DNA from: Sphaeramia orbicularis
Lineage: Eukaryota; Chordata; Actinopteri; Kurtiformes; Apogonidae
Length of the DNA stretch: 64,000 nt
Assembly (NCBI RefSeq): GCF_902148855.1
Contig: NC_043962.1
Span: forward strand, 25,294,110-25,358,109
Direction: 5' to 3'
The notes under the pieces are model-generated. The model ran no database searches and was not told the DNA's origin. It saw only the letters and a list, made by a program, of their open reading frames with translations. A program made the translations under genes and the position numbers. This document shows, piece by piece, positions 11,301 to 23,600 of the stretch. Numbering within the stretch: position 1 is the first letter of the stretch; each line of letters begins with the position of its first letter.

Positions 11301-14300
11301 GGAGCTTCTTCACATCCACTACCTGCAAGCACACAAACTGATTATTGAACTGGGCTGGAGCCAGGAGAAGTAGGAGTAACAGACCTAGGCATGGCCCAAA
11401 ATATGGGAACATTTAACTGAGTGCTGCTGCTGCCCCCTAATGACTGAATGCAAGTACAAAGTACTGTACAAAGTACTGTAGTGGAAAAAAGCATTTGCAC
11501 ACCCTTAAAATTTTACACAAATATCATCATAAAATATTAAAAGGCTGTTGCTGCATCAGACAGACATAAACAAATGTAATTTTTTTTGTATTGTTAAGGA
11601 AAAATAATGACTAAATTCTTGACAGTTTCCACATGTCATGCCGTGGATGTGATTCATTATTTTGCTGAAACACCCAGTTTTGATCTTGACGGAACAAAGC
11701 ATGTGCAGAAGGGAGCATGTGGATTTTAAAAATGGCACAATACTAGGCAGAGTTCAAATATTTCAGAGTGATTCTTAACCCTTTAACCCCTGAGACATTA
11801 TTCCAGGTAAACATGCTGCTGTGAATTTGCATCTGTTTCAGTGTCATAAAAGCTGCTGTGAGTATGTGCTTGTGTTCCTTTTTTTCAGTGGTTTTTCTTT
11901 ACTGTGTGTTTTAGGATCAAAACAGGGTGGAATAACAGACAAAAACAAAGAGAAGAATTACAGTTTGACAGGTTTTTGCTAAATAAGTCACTCAGAATGT
12001 ACATCAATAAGAGATTTAGGATGTAAAACATGATCTGTGAATTGGGACACACTGAACAACGACAAGTATTTGAATTTTGGCCCAGTAGTTTTTGTTTTAG
12101 CTCTTTTTTTCTAAATCAGTCCAGCTGCTTTTTGGCACCTAGTTAAACTCCAGAAAGCATTTACACAGTCAAAACTCGGCAAAAACACAATTAAAAAAAA
12201 TAAAGGAAAATCACCACAACACTGCAAACAACAGTAAAAACAAAAAAACGCAAGGAAAATGGCATTTAAAAAAAGTCCAAGCAGTCTGTTTTTATAGTGA
12301 GTCAGTCTCACTCTCTGGTCTGTTTTGTCCTCTGTTACACGGGTGGGAGGGGGTGCACTGAGCATGCTCAGATGTCTATGGAAAGGGCGAGGTCTAGTCT
12401 CTCAGCATGTTTTGAAATTTTTGCCATTGAGTTGAATTTTTATGAATATTTAAAATAAATCATGCATTCTAAACGCTCACCACAGACATGTCAGGGGTTA
12501 AAGGGATAATGCAATATATCACAAACATATGGGGTGGTGTGCAAAAACACTTCTCCACCACTGTTTACACACTGCTTACACTGTCTCCACTTGTGATGAT
12601 GTCCACATTGCCATGGATGGTGCCCAAACCTGTGACCTGCCCTCCTTTAGTCTGCACCTGAACCTGGTGTCCCTGAAACACAAAAAACAGGTTGAAGTAA
12701 AGTAATAATCCAAAATATTGAACCAAGCATTAGTCTAATGCAGGGATTCCCAAAGTGGGGTACATGTACCCCCAGGGGTACTTGGAGGAAGCCCAGGGGG
12801 TACTTGAAATTTATATGGAAAAATACATTAAATAAGTCATCGTGTACTGAATACAAAATAAATAATGAGAATTAATGCTGAAATATAAAACACAACAAAT
12901 ACATTCATATAATAGTTTTATTGTCAACCATCTTGTTTCAGCTTTGGTAACGTTAAGAGCATTTTTATTTTGTATTATTCAAAAAGAGTTTGAGTAGCTA
13001 AGTCATTATTTTTTATTGATGAAAGGTTCATTTATTAATTAATGACCAATTTAGTTTTTTTTTTTTTTTTTTAAATCAATGAAAGAGGGTACTTTTCAGT
13101 TTATATTTTGCACACAAATTTTACTTTAAAAAATGTGTTATCTTTAGATATATTACAGTTAAATATATTTGTTTGCACAGTTCTGAAAATAAAAACAGAC
13201 ATTTTTGGCACAGGAACAAATCTTGCCTAATTCTTTTCAGTCAAAAATGCTGAAGCAAGAGTTGGGGGCACTTAGCTAAAAAGTATATTTCAGGGGTACT
13301 CCACTATAAAAAGTCTGAGAACCACTTATGCTATCATTCACCTTGACAGAGTGCAGGGTGCAGCTTCCCTTCTCTGTCTGCACTTTGCAAATATCACACT
13401 CCATCTTCTGCACGTGCACGTTACCTTCTCCCTGAGTGGTAATAAACAGATCTGACAAAAACACAAGTTATAAGGACACACTGTAAATTTCAGTGAATTT
13501 TTTTCTAAATCAGGGGTGTCAAACATGCGGCCCAGGGGCCAAATGTGTCCTGCCAAAGGGTCCAGTCCGGCCCTTGGGAAGTTTTTGCAAAGTCAAAAAT
13601 TCCACGGTCTTGAACTGAATTAAGGGGAAAAAAAAAATTAGCTTGAATTAAGGAAAAAATGTTGAATTAAGCAACAAAAAAAAAAAAAATTAAAAATCTT
13701 AAATTTAGCAAAAAATCTTGAATTAAGCAAAAAATCTGAATTAACAACTTCAAATTTGTTTCTTTGTTTTAGTGCAAAAAATAACATTAAATTATGAAAA
13801 TATTTACATTTACAAGCTATCCTTTAACAATAAAATGTGAATAACCTGAACAAATATGAACAACCTGAAATGTCTAAAGAAAATTAAGCACAATTTGAAC
13901 TCTTTTCTGCCTGTTACTGAGTGTTTAGTGTCTTTGTAGATCTGATCCATAATGTACATGTAGAAATGATAAGTTGAGGCAGAATATTGTTAAAATTGCA
14001 CTTACTTTTCTCAAGAAAGTTCAGGTTTTTCAGGTTATTCACATCTTTTTTGTTTGGCTAGTTTATAAAAGTAAGTATTTTCATAATTTAATTTTTTTTC
14101 TTTACTTTAAAACAAAGACAAAAATTTGGAGTTGTCATTATTTATATATTATTATGTTTTGTTTTGTTTGTTTTTTTTACAGGTCCGGCCCACTGCAGAT
14201 CAAATGTAGCTGAATGTGGCCCCTGAACTAAAATGACTTCGACAGCCCTGGTCTAAATAATGAAATGATTGTTTACTCCACTACTGTTCTGATGTCCTGC

Positions 14301-14725
14301 AGTGGTCACTCACTACTTTTGATGGGTGCTCTCAGATCTATGGCCACCCCACTGTGGACTCTGTCAGCTGAGATCCGCAGCTCTCTGCTCTGCTCATCAT
14401 ACAGGACGTGGCATTGATCCACGCAGAGCTCCAGGTCCTGATCGGAGCCGGTTCCGTGGACTGTGACGAAGGCTCGGTCGGCCTCAGGGAAGGCATGCAG
14501 GTCCAGAGGGCGGACGGAGATACTGCAGCCCAGATGAGCCCGCACCGAGCTGAAGGGGCTCACAGCCAGGGCCCACTGCCTCAGAGGAGGCTTGGACTCC
14601 GGCTCTGTCACGGATCTGACACCAGTGGAAGTGGAGAAGCACCGACAAGTGTGCAGAGGACAGCGGAGTGTGGAGAAAAGCCTGGGACTGAAGGAGCGGA
14701 GAGGACCTGCAGCACTCCAAAACAT
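8362..14725 (-). CDS. fam185a: FAM185A family protein (complete, eight exons)
   Basis: Minus-strand exons: 14725-14314, 13451-13342, 12672-12580, 11322-11184, 9762-9721, 9635-9540, 8741-8607 and 8474-8362 (TGA at 8364-8362). They sum to 1,140 nt, 379 residues, close to the roughly 390 of human FAM185A. All junctions are GT-AG and all phases agree. Recognisable stretches include WALAVSPFSSVRAHLGC, SISVRPLDLHAFPEADRAF, LQGTKMNVSTEHGSLKVKA, SSHSGDIDIYVGDSG and the C-terminal SWFESLKL. The protein is a run of short beta-strand repeats like the DUF4097 putative-adhesin fold; its function is not established. The start was taken at 14725 because the first 40 residues (MFWSAAGPLRSFSPRLFSTL) are Arg/Ser-rich without acids, like a mitochondrial presequence. 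A Met 17 codons upstream is in frame but lacks family support. Every long intron carries transposon-derived sequence. Confidence 0.93.
8821..9510. mobile_element. TIR element with TA flanks in fam185a intron
   Basis: The left end CACTCTCAAAAACAGAGGTA is matched inverted at the right end (TACCTCTGTTTTTGAGAGCG); both sides are bordered by TA. The interior repeats GTAC-containing motifs. The superfamily was not assigned. Confidence 0.7.
10280..10867. repeat. Interspersed repeat, copy 1 (internally duplicated)
   Basis: Shares its ends and body with 52509-52923 (ACAACAAACTCCGCCCC, TTTGAAGTAAAT, CAATACCCCTTGCCTCC, GGGCAGGGTAATAA). This copy carries a central unit of about 175 bp twice (10446-10619 and 10620-10795), accounting for its greater length. 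Confidence 0.75.
11779..12505. mobile_element. TTAA-flanked MITE in fam185a intron
   Basis: The left end CCTTTAACCCCTGAGACAT follows TTAA (11775-11778). The right end ATGTCAGGGGTTAAAGGG is its inverted match, followed by ATAA, a one-base decay of TTAA. Likely a piggyBac-type non-autonomous element. Confidence 0.65.
12741..13326. mobile_element. hAT-like non-autonomous element in fam185a intron
   Basis: Starts CAGGGATTCCCAAAG and ends near GGGGTACTCC and AAAAAGTCTGAGAACCACTT, an eroded inverted match of the type common in fish hAT elements. No clear target duplication remains. Confidence 0.5.
13511..14250. mobile_element. hAT MITE with 8-bp target duplication in fam185a intron
   Basis: Starts CAGGGGTGTCAAACATGCGG and ends GACAGCCCTG. 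It is flanked by TTCTAAAT and GTCTAAAT (seven of eight equal). The ends contain GGCCC motifs typical of this fish family; the interior is AT-rich with no transposase. Confidence 0.85.
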
Positions 14726-14985
14726 CTCTGTCACCTGAGGAAGCAGCTCATCCACATCACACACACACAAACACACACACTACACGGATGAATACACACT
14801 GTGAACTGTGTAACAAGGTGGCATTGAATGAACACGGACCACGAGACCATAATACTGTCAAGAGTACTTTAGTTCAGGCAAGAACACACATCCGGTTTAT
14901 AGTCAACTGGAATTTACAAACAACAAAATAAAACAAATAAGAGAACAGTCTGAAACACAGGAAAGGCACACTGACTGTAATATAC

Positions 14986-15116
<131 letters not shown>

Positions 15117-15119
15117 TGT

Positions 15120-15807
15120 GTGTGTTTATGTGCCACATATGGCCCAATTCAATCTCAACTGGACCGAAATGGTAAAATACTATCATTAAAATCTATAAAT
15201 ATAATTATTTATAGATGTTTGTCTTTATTTTAGTGTAAAAAAAAAGAAGTTAAATTACAAGACATTGTTTATGTTTACAATCTGTCTCTTCACAAAAAAT
15301 GTGAATAACCTGAACAAATATGAACAATCTGAAGTATGTTGAGAGAAGTAAGTACAATTTTAACTATATTATGTCTGTTACTAAATGTTTTGTTCCTGTG
15401 TTGATCCACTGTGATCTGCAAGTCGTAATGCATGCGTAAATGATAGAATAGACTAGACTAGACTAGAATAGAATAGAATAGAATAGAATAGAATAGAATA
15501 GAATAGAATAGAATAGAATAGAATAGAATAGAATAGTCTTTATTGTCATTACACCATTTGTGCAACAAAACTACAGATAACCTGAGACACAATATTGTGA
15601 AAATTGCACTTATTTTTCTGAAGAAATTTCAGGTTGTTTGTGATTGTTCATGTTAGTCACATTTTTCAAAGAATACTTTGCAGATGTAAACATTTTCATA
15701 ATGTTATGCTACTTTTTTCACTCGTATTATTTTTCTGGTCTGGCCTGTTTTAGATCCCACTGGGCTGTATGTGGCCCCTGAACTTAAATGAGTTTGGAAC
15801 CCCTGGT
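15120..15807. mobile_element. hAT MITE remnant, same family as 13511-14250
   Basis: Shares the interior (CAAATATGAACAATCTGAAG, AATATTGTGAAAATTGCACT) and the right end (GTATGTGGCCCCTGAAC, GAACCCCTGG). The left end is eroded next to the GATA array, and a (GAATA)n tract with a CTTTATTGTCATT repeat (15446-15590) lies inside. Confidence 0.65.
15446..15537. repeat. (GAATA)n microsatellite
   Basis: Pentanucleotide units, first as GACTA variants then as GAATA, leading into TCTTTATTGTCATTAC, the end of a common fish repeat. Confidence 0.93.
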
Positions 15808-15920
15808 CTAACAGTTTGGACTAAAGCAGCTTCTTCTACAATAAAATGCATCAGTTCAATCAAGCTCTGAAATTTACTGCTAAAAAGCAGATTCACTGAC
15901 ATCACTGATGCATCCTGAAA

Positions 15921-15939
15921 AAGAAAAAAAAAAAAAAGG

Positions 15940-16026
<87 letters not shown>
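15921..16026. repeat. Poly(A) followed by (AT)n
   Basis: About 50 A-rich bases followed by about 28 AT units. The remainder of the gap to the fgl2 3' end (16030-17177) holds no gene I can recognise. Confidence 0.95.
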
Positions 16027-16030
<4 letters not shown>

Positions 16031-17177
16031 GTGAAAGCTTCACTGATTTCTGCTTCCTGAAAATGATTCACAAATGTATTAATTTTTCAGCAAAAGAGCC
16101 ACTTTGACATTTTGTCCCATAGGACAGGACAGCAGCAGAGTCACAATAACTATAAAATATCCCAGTGAAGAACCACATGTGGACAGTCAACTCTCTCCAT
16201 AAAGGGCAGTCACATCTGGAACATAACATTAAATAAAATAAAACTGATAACAGATGTCAAAACATTCCCAGTAAAGGTTAAGAACTGGCTGAAAACAGAA
16301 AAAGAATGTACCCACCTCTAAAATGTATAATGTTATAATGTGGTCAGCTCAGACTGTTTTTCTTTTCTTCTTTTTTCTTTCAGAGTGTGAATGTGTGTGG
16401 GTGTGTGAGGTACATGTGAATAGGCTTTTATATTTTTTGCTTATACTAGTGTTTATACTGTTTTTATATTATTGTTGTTTATACTGTAAATGTGTTTCTC
16501 TGTTGAAAAGTGCAACCAGAGATGAGAGTTAAAAACTAGGTCAATTTTTTTGCACTTTTTGAGTAAAACATCAGATGTTCTATATGTGCACTGTTCCACT
16601 ACATTGTGCCTGATAGATAAGTGAATAAATAAATCAAAATTAGTAAAGTGTAAACTGGTTCTTCAAATTTTGTGCTGATTGCCTCAGATGCAGAATTACC
16701 AAAGTAAAGTATAAGTTATTCAAGTAAAGTATAAATAGCTCAATTACACAGTAACCTTCATCAAACCCTTTCATTTAAGCTGGTGCTCTATTTTGATGAT
16801 GCATATTGTCAACAGCTTTTTTCACGTAGCAAATCGTCGACACTCATCAAGCATAGGATTTTTGGCGTCACTAGGGAACAGGTAACCATTTGCTGTGTTT
16901 TTGTCACCTCTAAATATAAACCCAAACACTGAGCTTTTATTTTGAAGGGAACTAATTTTTTGGGTTCCGGTTTTCGTCTGGTTTTTATTGTAACTTGACA
17001 AACCAGAAGTATAAGGATTGTATAAATCTAGCACCGCCCCTTTTTGGATGTAATCCAATCAGTGGTTCTGTCGTATGTGCGTAAAGGATGATGGGAACCT
17101 GAGTTTTGCAGCATTTGGGTATTTTTTTTCTACACAAAAACAGGAGAAACTAATACAAAGCTTTAATATACATATAT

Positions 17178-17183
17178 TTTATT
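17178..17183 (-). terminator. Candidate polyadenylation signal of fgl2
   Basis: TTTATT on the plus strand gives AATAAA on the minus strand about 450 bases past the fgl2 stop. Sequence between is AT-rich and has no long open frame, consistent with a 3' UTR. Other AT-rich hexamers are nearby, so the exact site is uncertain. Confidence 0.35.
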
Positions 17184-17636
17184 TATCTTTATAAAACCAT
17201 GTTTAAAAAAATCATAATTATCGTTGATAAACCATTATTACAGGACTCTATCACTGTAACAATGTTCAAATATTCACTGAAAATAAAAAATAATTCTTCA
17301 GAAGAGGATTTCCCTCTGTTGTCATTGGACATTTTCCACCATCGACAAAAAAACATTATGAAATTTTGATATTAAAAAAAAAAAAAAAGTATGGATGGAT
17401 ACTCTGCAAGTAGGACTAACCAACTATGTACACCCTCAGCTTCATCCTGTAAACAAACCACTATTAATGAATCAAACACAAGGAGGCAGCATTGTGTTAA
17501 TAGTGTAGGCAACAATAACTGCGTGGACTATGATATTAAAATGCAAGGAGCATCTTCTGGAGCTTATGGTTGAAGTTTGAAGTTAATTATTTGTTGAACA
17601 TTCTTTGGCAGAAAGTCACAGTCACTTGAGCTCATC

Positions 17637-20600
17637 TCATGGCTTGAAGCCCTTTGGTCTGATCATCATCCTGACACTTCTAAAAGACTGTCTCTCATTA
17701 GTGGGGTAGTACTCTGTGGAGATGTTGTGCCACGTTCCCCAGAAGATCCCGTCCCGGACTCCTTTGTACCTTCCGCTGTAGTATTTCCCGTTCAGGTTTG
17801 CGGCCATGCATGCATCAAACCACCACCCGGAGCTGTAGTAGGCCCCGCAGTTCCCGGATGGGTACCGGTCGTGGTCCCGGTCCGGGGTGGTGAAGGCCCT
17901 GTTGTTGTGGTCGTATCTCTTGCTGAAGCGGAGGGCATCGCCCGCGGTGCCCGAGTACCCGCTCACTGTCAGTCTAAAGCGCATGCGCTCACTTGCAACC
18001 TTGAAGTGCTCATACTCTGCAAACTCCGTCACCCCGTCAAAGTCCTCCAGCTCTACCCGCAGCATCATGTCCCTCTCCCGGGTCAACAGGTGGATCAGAT
18101 TATTGCCCAGCCAGAACTCCCCCCCGTTTATGTCCCCAAATCCGTCCTTATAGTCGTCCCAGAGGCGGTTGAAGTTCACGGTGCCGTCTTTCCGGCGCTG
18201 CAGGACTGTCCATCCTCCTCCGTTCAGCTCCATGTCACACAAGACTGAGAAGCTGCGGCTGGGGTCAGGGGTCACCAGGTACACTCCACTGTCCGTCTTC
18301 CCTCTCAGAAGGTGGTCCGAGCAGTCTCTGATAACTGTGGATGGATCAGAAAATGTTCAGTTTACTTTATACCCGTATAGATTTATTTATCAGTTAGATG
18401 ATGACATTCTTTGACATTTTTTCAAAACATAATAACATGTAACTCCCGTCTAAGGATCATATTCTTAAAAGATTTAAAAGCCCCCCCACTCATGCACAGT
18501 GGTTAGAAGACATTATGTCCTGCTTAAAACTGGAGAAAATTAGATATTCACTCCGGCAATCAAATGGGAAATTCCAGAAAGTGTGGGGTCCCTTCCTAAA
18601 ACCATTCCAGACCCTGTAAGTGCTTGACTTTTAAGTGCAGTTTAATAATGCTGCTTACTCCATACTTACTCCTAGCATAGGTTTTTGTCATGATAGTGAC
18701 CCCTTATTATTATTTCTAGTGCACTGGCAATGACTGAGGAGGGATTATTTTATGTAGTTTGTTGTTTGCTCTGCTTTGCTGTTTTTTTTGTTTTGTTTTG
18801 TTTTGTTTGTTTTGTTTTTCTATAGTGCTAGCTGCGTTTAATTTACATCCATGCTTACTTAAGATTTCTTTAATGACCATTCAGCACTGCACTTGTATTA
18901 TATTGAGAAAACTTCAATAAAAAGATCTTGATCGAAAAAAAAGATTCAAAAGAGACATTGATGTGAAATGCACTTTCTGTTCTGTGAACACTGAAAAACT
19001 TTCACATTTATTTTGGCACTGCCTGGATGTCCAAAGCTTTTGGTTTGATATTTGTAATTTTGTTGTTAGATACATTGAAAAAGATTTCAAGTTGTTTTGG
19101 AGAGATGTGCTTTTTGGCCTCTTTGATATTAACAGAAATAAGACCATTTCTAATGAAACATTCATTATCAACCTTATCATTCTTTTGGCAAAATTCCACA
19201 TTCACAAATGCAAGTTCTCTCATCAAAAAACTTCTTTTAATGCTCTTCACAGTGAGGTCAAACAGTACATCGACTCAATTAAGTTTTCTCTTAATCAAAA
19301 GGCAACAAGAACTGTGAACATCTGTATACATTTTGGCATTTTTTTGTAAACCCCTGCACCCTCTGGCAAGTTATGTGATATGATTCTCATGTTTTATGTT
19401 AAATACTTGTAATTTTACATACCTTGCACAGTTTTTTATTGTTTGCTGAAGATCTTCATCTTTGTAAAACTGGCAAATGATAAATAAACTATATTTAAAA
19501 GTAAATAAATAAATAAATAAAATATGTAACATGAGATGACTATACACATGATAAGTGCTTCAAACTCCACCAATCAGAACAACATAAGAGAGAGATGGGT
19601 CAATAAAAGAATGACTGTGATACAAGATTTAAAAAAAAAAACAACAACAAAACTTCTGGACTAAGACCAAGGTTAGAAGTAGTTAAAAACCCAATAAAAA
19701 GAAGTTGATGCCCCAGTCAGTACCCAGATAGCAACTATTTTGGCAGTATTATGGTATACATTTGGCATTTTTGGCTTTCTTTTGGCATTATGAAAACCTT
19801 TAGGCTTAACTGTGGTATGATTAAGGTTATCCATCATAGATATGAAGGCACCAGCCATATATGTCTGAGTTCTGGCATATGTCTGATTAACCAAAAGACT
19901 GGGCAAAGAGTGGGATCAAGTATAGGGATGGTATGGCATGTTTATGGCAAGACAGAAGATTGACTAAAGAACGGCAACATCTTATTCCATATATGGATGA
20001 TTTTTGGTTGTGTTTTGGCATATTTCTGTAAAGCCAAAACACTGCGCAAAGAGCGGGAATTTCTACCCAGAAGAAAACCCCACTTCATTTTAAAAGCATG
20101 ATCAACACAAATTTTGGGTGAATTTTGGCCTCCTTTTGGCCTCTCTTTGGGTCAGTTTTGGCTACTTTTTGGTTGGATTATGGGGATTTGGGGCTTTTCT
20201 GGGACAATTATGGCTGTATTTTGGAAGTCCCCAATTAGTTTTGGGTGAAGTTTGGCTTCCTTCTGGTTTGATTTTGGCTTGCCTATTTTGGACCATTTAG
20301 GGCCCATACATCCGCCCAGAACTTTGCCAAAATGCCATGCCAGTTTTGGGCCAGATTTTAGCCATTATGATTTTGCTATCTGGGATTTTTTCAAAACATA
20401 ATAACATGAGATGACTATAGACATGATAAGTGCTCCAAACGCCACCAATCAGGACAACATAAGAGAGAGATGGGTCACGAAAAGAATGATTGTGATACAA
20501 GATTAAAAAAAAAAAAAAACTTCTGGACTAAGACCAAGGTTAGAAGCAGTTAAAAACCCAATAAAAAGAAGTTGACACCCCAGTCAATAAATACAAGATA

Positions 20601-23600
20601 TATTCAGAGATAAGTGCAAAAATAGATGTGCAATATATTTGATTTGTTTTTACCCTGAAGTAGTAGACCCTCCCTCATTTATAGAGAAATTAGGCTGCAT
20701 GCATGCTGCTTTTTGTTGACATTTAGCAGGTGGAATTACCATTCTGCAGCTGGGATGAAACCGTGAACTGTGACATCAGTGTTGGGTGTGGACAGTGCAA
20801 AAGAGGTCAGTGCTTTTCCACCATAAAGTTGTTTGGTTGGGTTTAAAGGCCCACACACTGTGTCTAACTGTCAGAGAGATCATTTTTTTGGTGGTGAAAT
20901 TTATTATAGGCATTTCACATGAGTCATTATTTGAGTTCAAAAAAATCATAGTGTCATAAAGCACAAAAGCAGAGAAATTGGTAAATAGTGATTTAAAAAA
21001 CATACATTTGAAACAGTGATTGGTTTGAAATGAATGCTTTGTGAATAAAGTTTATTCTATGTTTGTATCACATGACCAGAGCAGAAGGCAATATGGGATA
21101 AAAGCCAAATAGATAAGGTCAGACACATAACAGCTTTAAGACAATGTTAATTATACACAGTTTAAGATGCACAAACTGTATATGATGTTTGTTTATGTTG
21201 TATTTAATGCTCTTATGTTCTTATTTGGACAATGTGATATGTTTTCAGCTTTATATCAGACATTTATTGAATGAATCCTCTTTTATATTAGCATGTTGGG
21301 ACCTGTTTATTTTCTAGCATTAGCCCAAGAGACATTCAAAGACCTAAATATGCATTCATTATTTGTGCTTTGTATTTCGCCATAGTTTTTGCTGTGTTTC
21401 AGTGGTGCCTTTAAGAGGAAGAGAAATAAATGTTGAAAAGACATCAGCATGAAGCATGGCCTTAATTCTATTAGAACAGTGTAGCTGTATTGTGTGTATT
21501 TCATATCAAACTTGTGTCCTGAAAAAAGATATGTCTGTACATTAATGCACCTTTTAAAGGGTGACAACTAGAAATTCCAGCCCATGCATGGTATGTCAGG
21601 CCTTTGTTTTTTTTTTTAATACAATATTTCATTTTCATAAGATTGATTTAATGCTGAATTATTTGTGTATTGCCAGACACATTCCACTGAAGGATGTTTT
21701 AAAGATGTACTCCACACATAGTTGTGGTTTTAAGGCTAATAATTACTGACAGATACATTTTGCACACACTTGCAGATTCCGTCTTTGATAAATAATAGCC
21801 ATGATGTGTGCTACAAAGATGATCTCTAACCACATAATTACATTTAAAAATAATAAATGAGGTTCTGTGTGGTCTTGTTAATCCTTTTAGCTGTTTCTGG
21901 CACTGAGGTCATTGTCGATTACTTTATGAGTGAGTAATGCAATCAGAAGCACTAAAATACCAATGCACAACAGTTTATTTCCTTAATTACTGTGATGTAA
22001 TGCCAGTTAATAAAAAGTTAATCAGACCAGTATATTTGGAAAATAACTGATCATAAATTATAATTTTTTTTACTCTCATAGATCTGTTATTGAGTGAAGA
22101 ACATTACATTTCTTATATTGTTCTGTGCCTGATAACACAAAAGTATATTAAGCACTGTCAAGGTAAAAAAAAAGTGTTACCTTTAGGTGGGAGTGTTGAG
22201 AAGGTGCTGCCTCTGCCATCCACGTCAGGATGATCCTTGGAGGTCGTGTCTGAGGGTCTTAATTTTGGATTAATACTGTTATTGAGGAAAGCAGCCACCT
22301 GGTTAATTTTTACCCGCAGCTCACGTGCAGTGGGAGTGGAGGCCTCAGCAGGAGCCTCAGGGCCAGAGGTGGTGGTTGTTGACCTGAAGCCAGAGCTGAC
22401 TGTGGAGGTAGTTTGGACGCTGGGGGGAGGGACTGAGGTTGTTGTTTTGTCTGGGGTTGTAGTTTGGCTGGATGCTGTTTCTTTGACATTTTCCAATACA
22501 GACTGTGATTTGGAGTCAGTATTAGAAGAGAGATGTGTGGATCTTGGAGTGGTGCTAGACGTAAGACTTTTGACGGTCCCACCAATGACAGTTTTTGGTC
22601 TTGTTGTCCATAAGATTGATGGTGGTTGAATGGTTGTTTGTGGTCTCAGATCAGATTTAATTCTTCCTGTTGGACTCATTGGGAATCCTTCTGGGAGAGT
22701 ATTGAGATGAGGAAAGGCATCAGGGTCCAGGGTGTTAGAGGTCTTCGGACCCAGAGGACTGGGTTTCCTATCACTGGGACTGAACTCTGTGCCCCTTTGG
22801 GAATGAGTCACCTCAGTACTCTGTTTTATAGGACCAGATGTAGGTTGTATACCAGTTTCAGTGTCATGGGTGCTTTCTGAAGCCACCCCACTGATAAAAG
22901 TTGGATCTAGATCTGTTTTGGTCTTTGGGGTTGACTCTGACTGAACTGCTGGTTTGGGCTTTGAAGCAGGTGTTGCATCTGGGCTGAATACAGGTCTGGT
23001 TGAAGGCCTGAGTCCAGGAGAGGGCCATTGTTTGGATGTTGTGTTGGATTCTCCTTCAGGTATTTGGTCATGGTCAGATGTTTCAAAGTTGTTTTTTGGT
23101 GCTTTTTCAGGTTCAGGTCTCAGCTTTGTTTTTTGGTCTGTCTCAAACTTGGGACGTTTTTGATTGATTTTAGGTACTTGGCCTGGTTTAGGTTTTTGGT
23201 TGATTTTAGGGACATCCTGTCCAGGTTTAGGCTTTTGGTTGATTTTAGGGACATCCTGTCCAGGTTTAGGCTTTTGGATAATTTTGGTGATATTCTGTCC
23301 ATGTTTAGGCTTTTGGATAATTTTGGTGATATTCTGTCCAGTTTTAGGCTTTTGGATAATTTTGGTGATATTCTGTCCAGGTTTAGGCTTTTGGATAATT
23401 TTGGTGATATTCTGTCCAGGTTTAGGCTTTTGGTTGATTTTAGGGACATTCTGTCCAGGTTTAGGCTTTTGGATAATTTTGGTGATATTCTGTCCTGGTT
23501 TAGGCTTTTGGTTTATTTTGGTAACATTCTGTCCTGGTACAGGCCTTTGGTTTATTTTTGGCATCTGCTGGTTTGGTTTTGGTTTTAGCTTAGCATCAGA

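Noticed and set aside
14408-14791. Plus-strand frame opposite fam185a exon 1
   Set aside because: The GC-rich exon leaves its antisense frame open; minus strand has family similarity and splice sites.
15750-16071. YIYIYI and poly-Phe frames
   Set aside because: Translation of AT and A homopolymer tracts.
17727-18248. Plus-strand frame of 173 codons antisense to the fibrinogen exon
   Set aside because: No family similarity, and the opposite strand is a clear fibrinogen-like domain.
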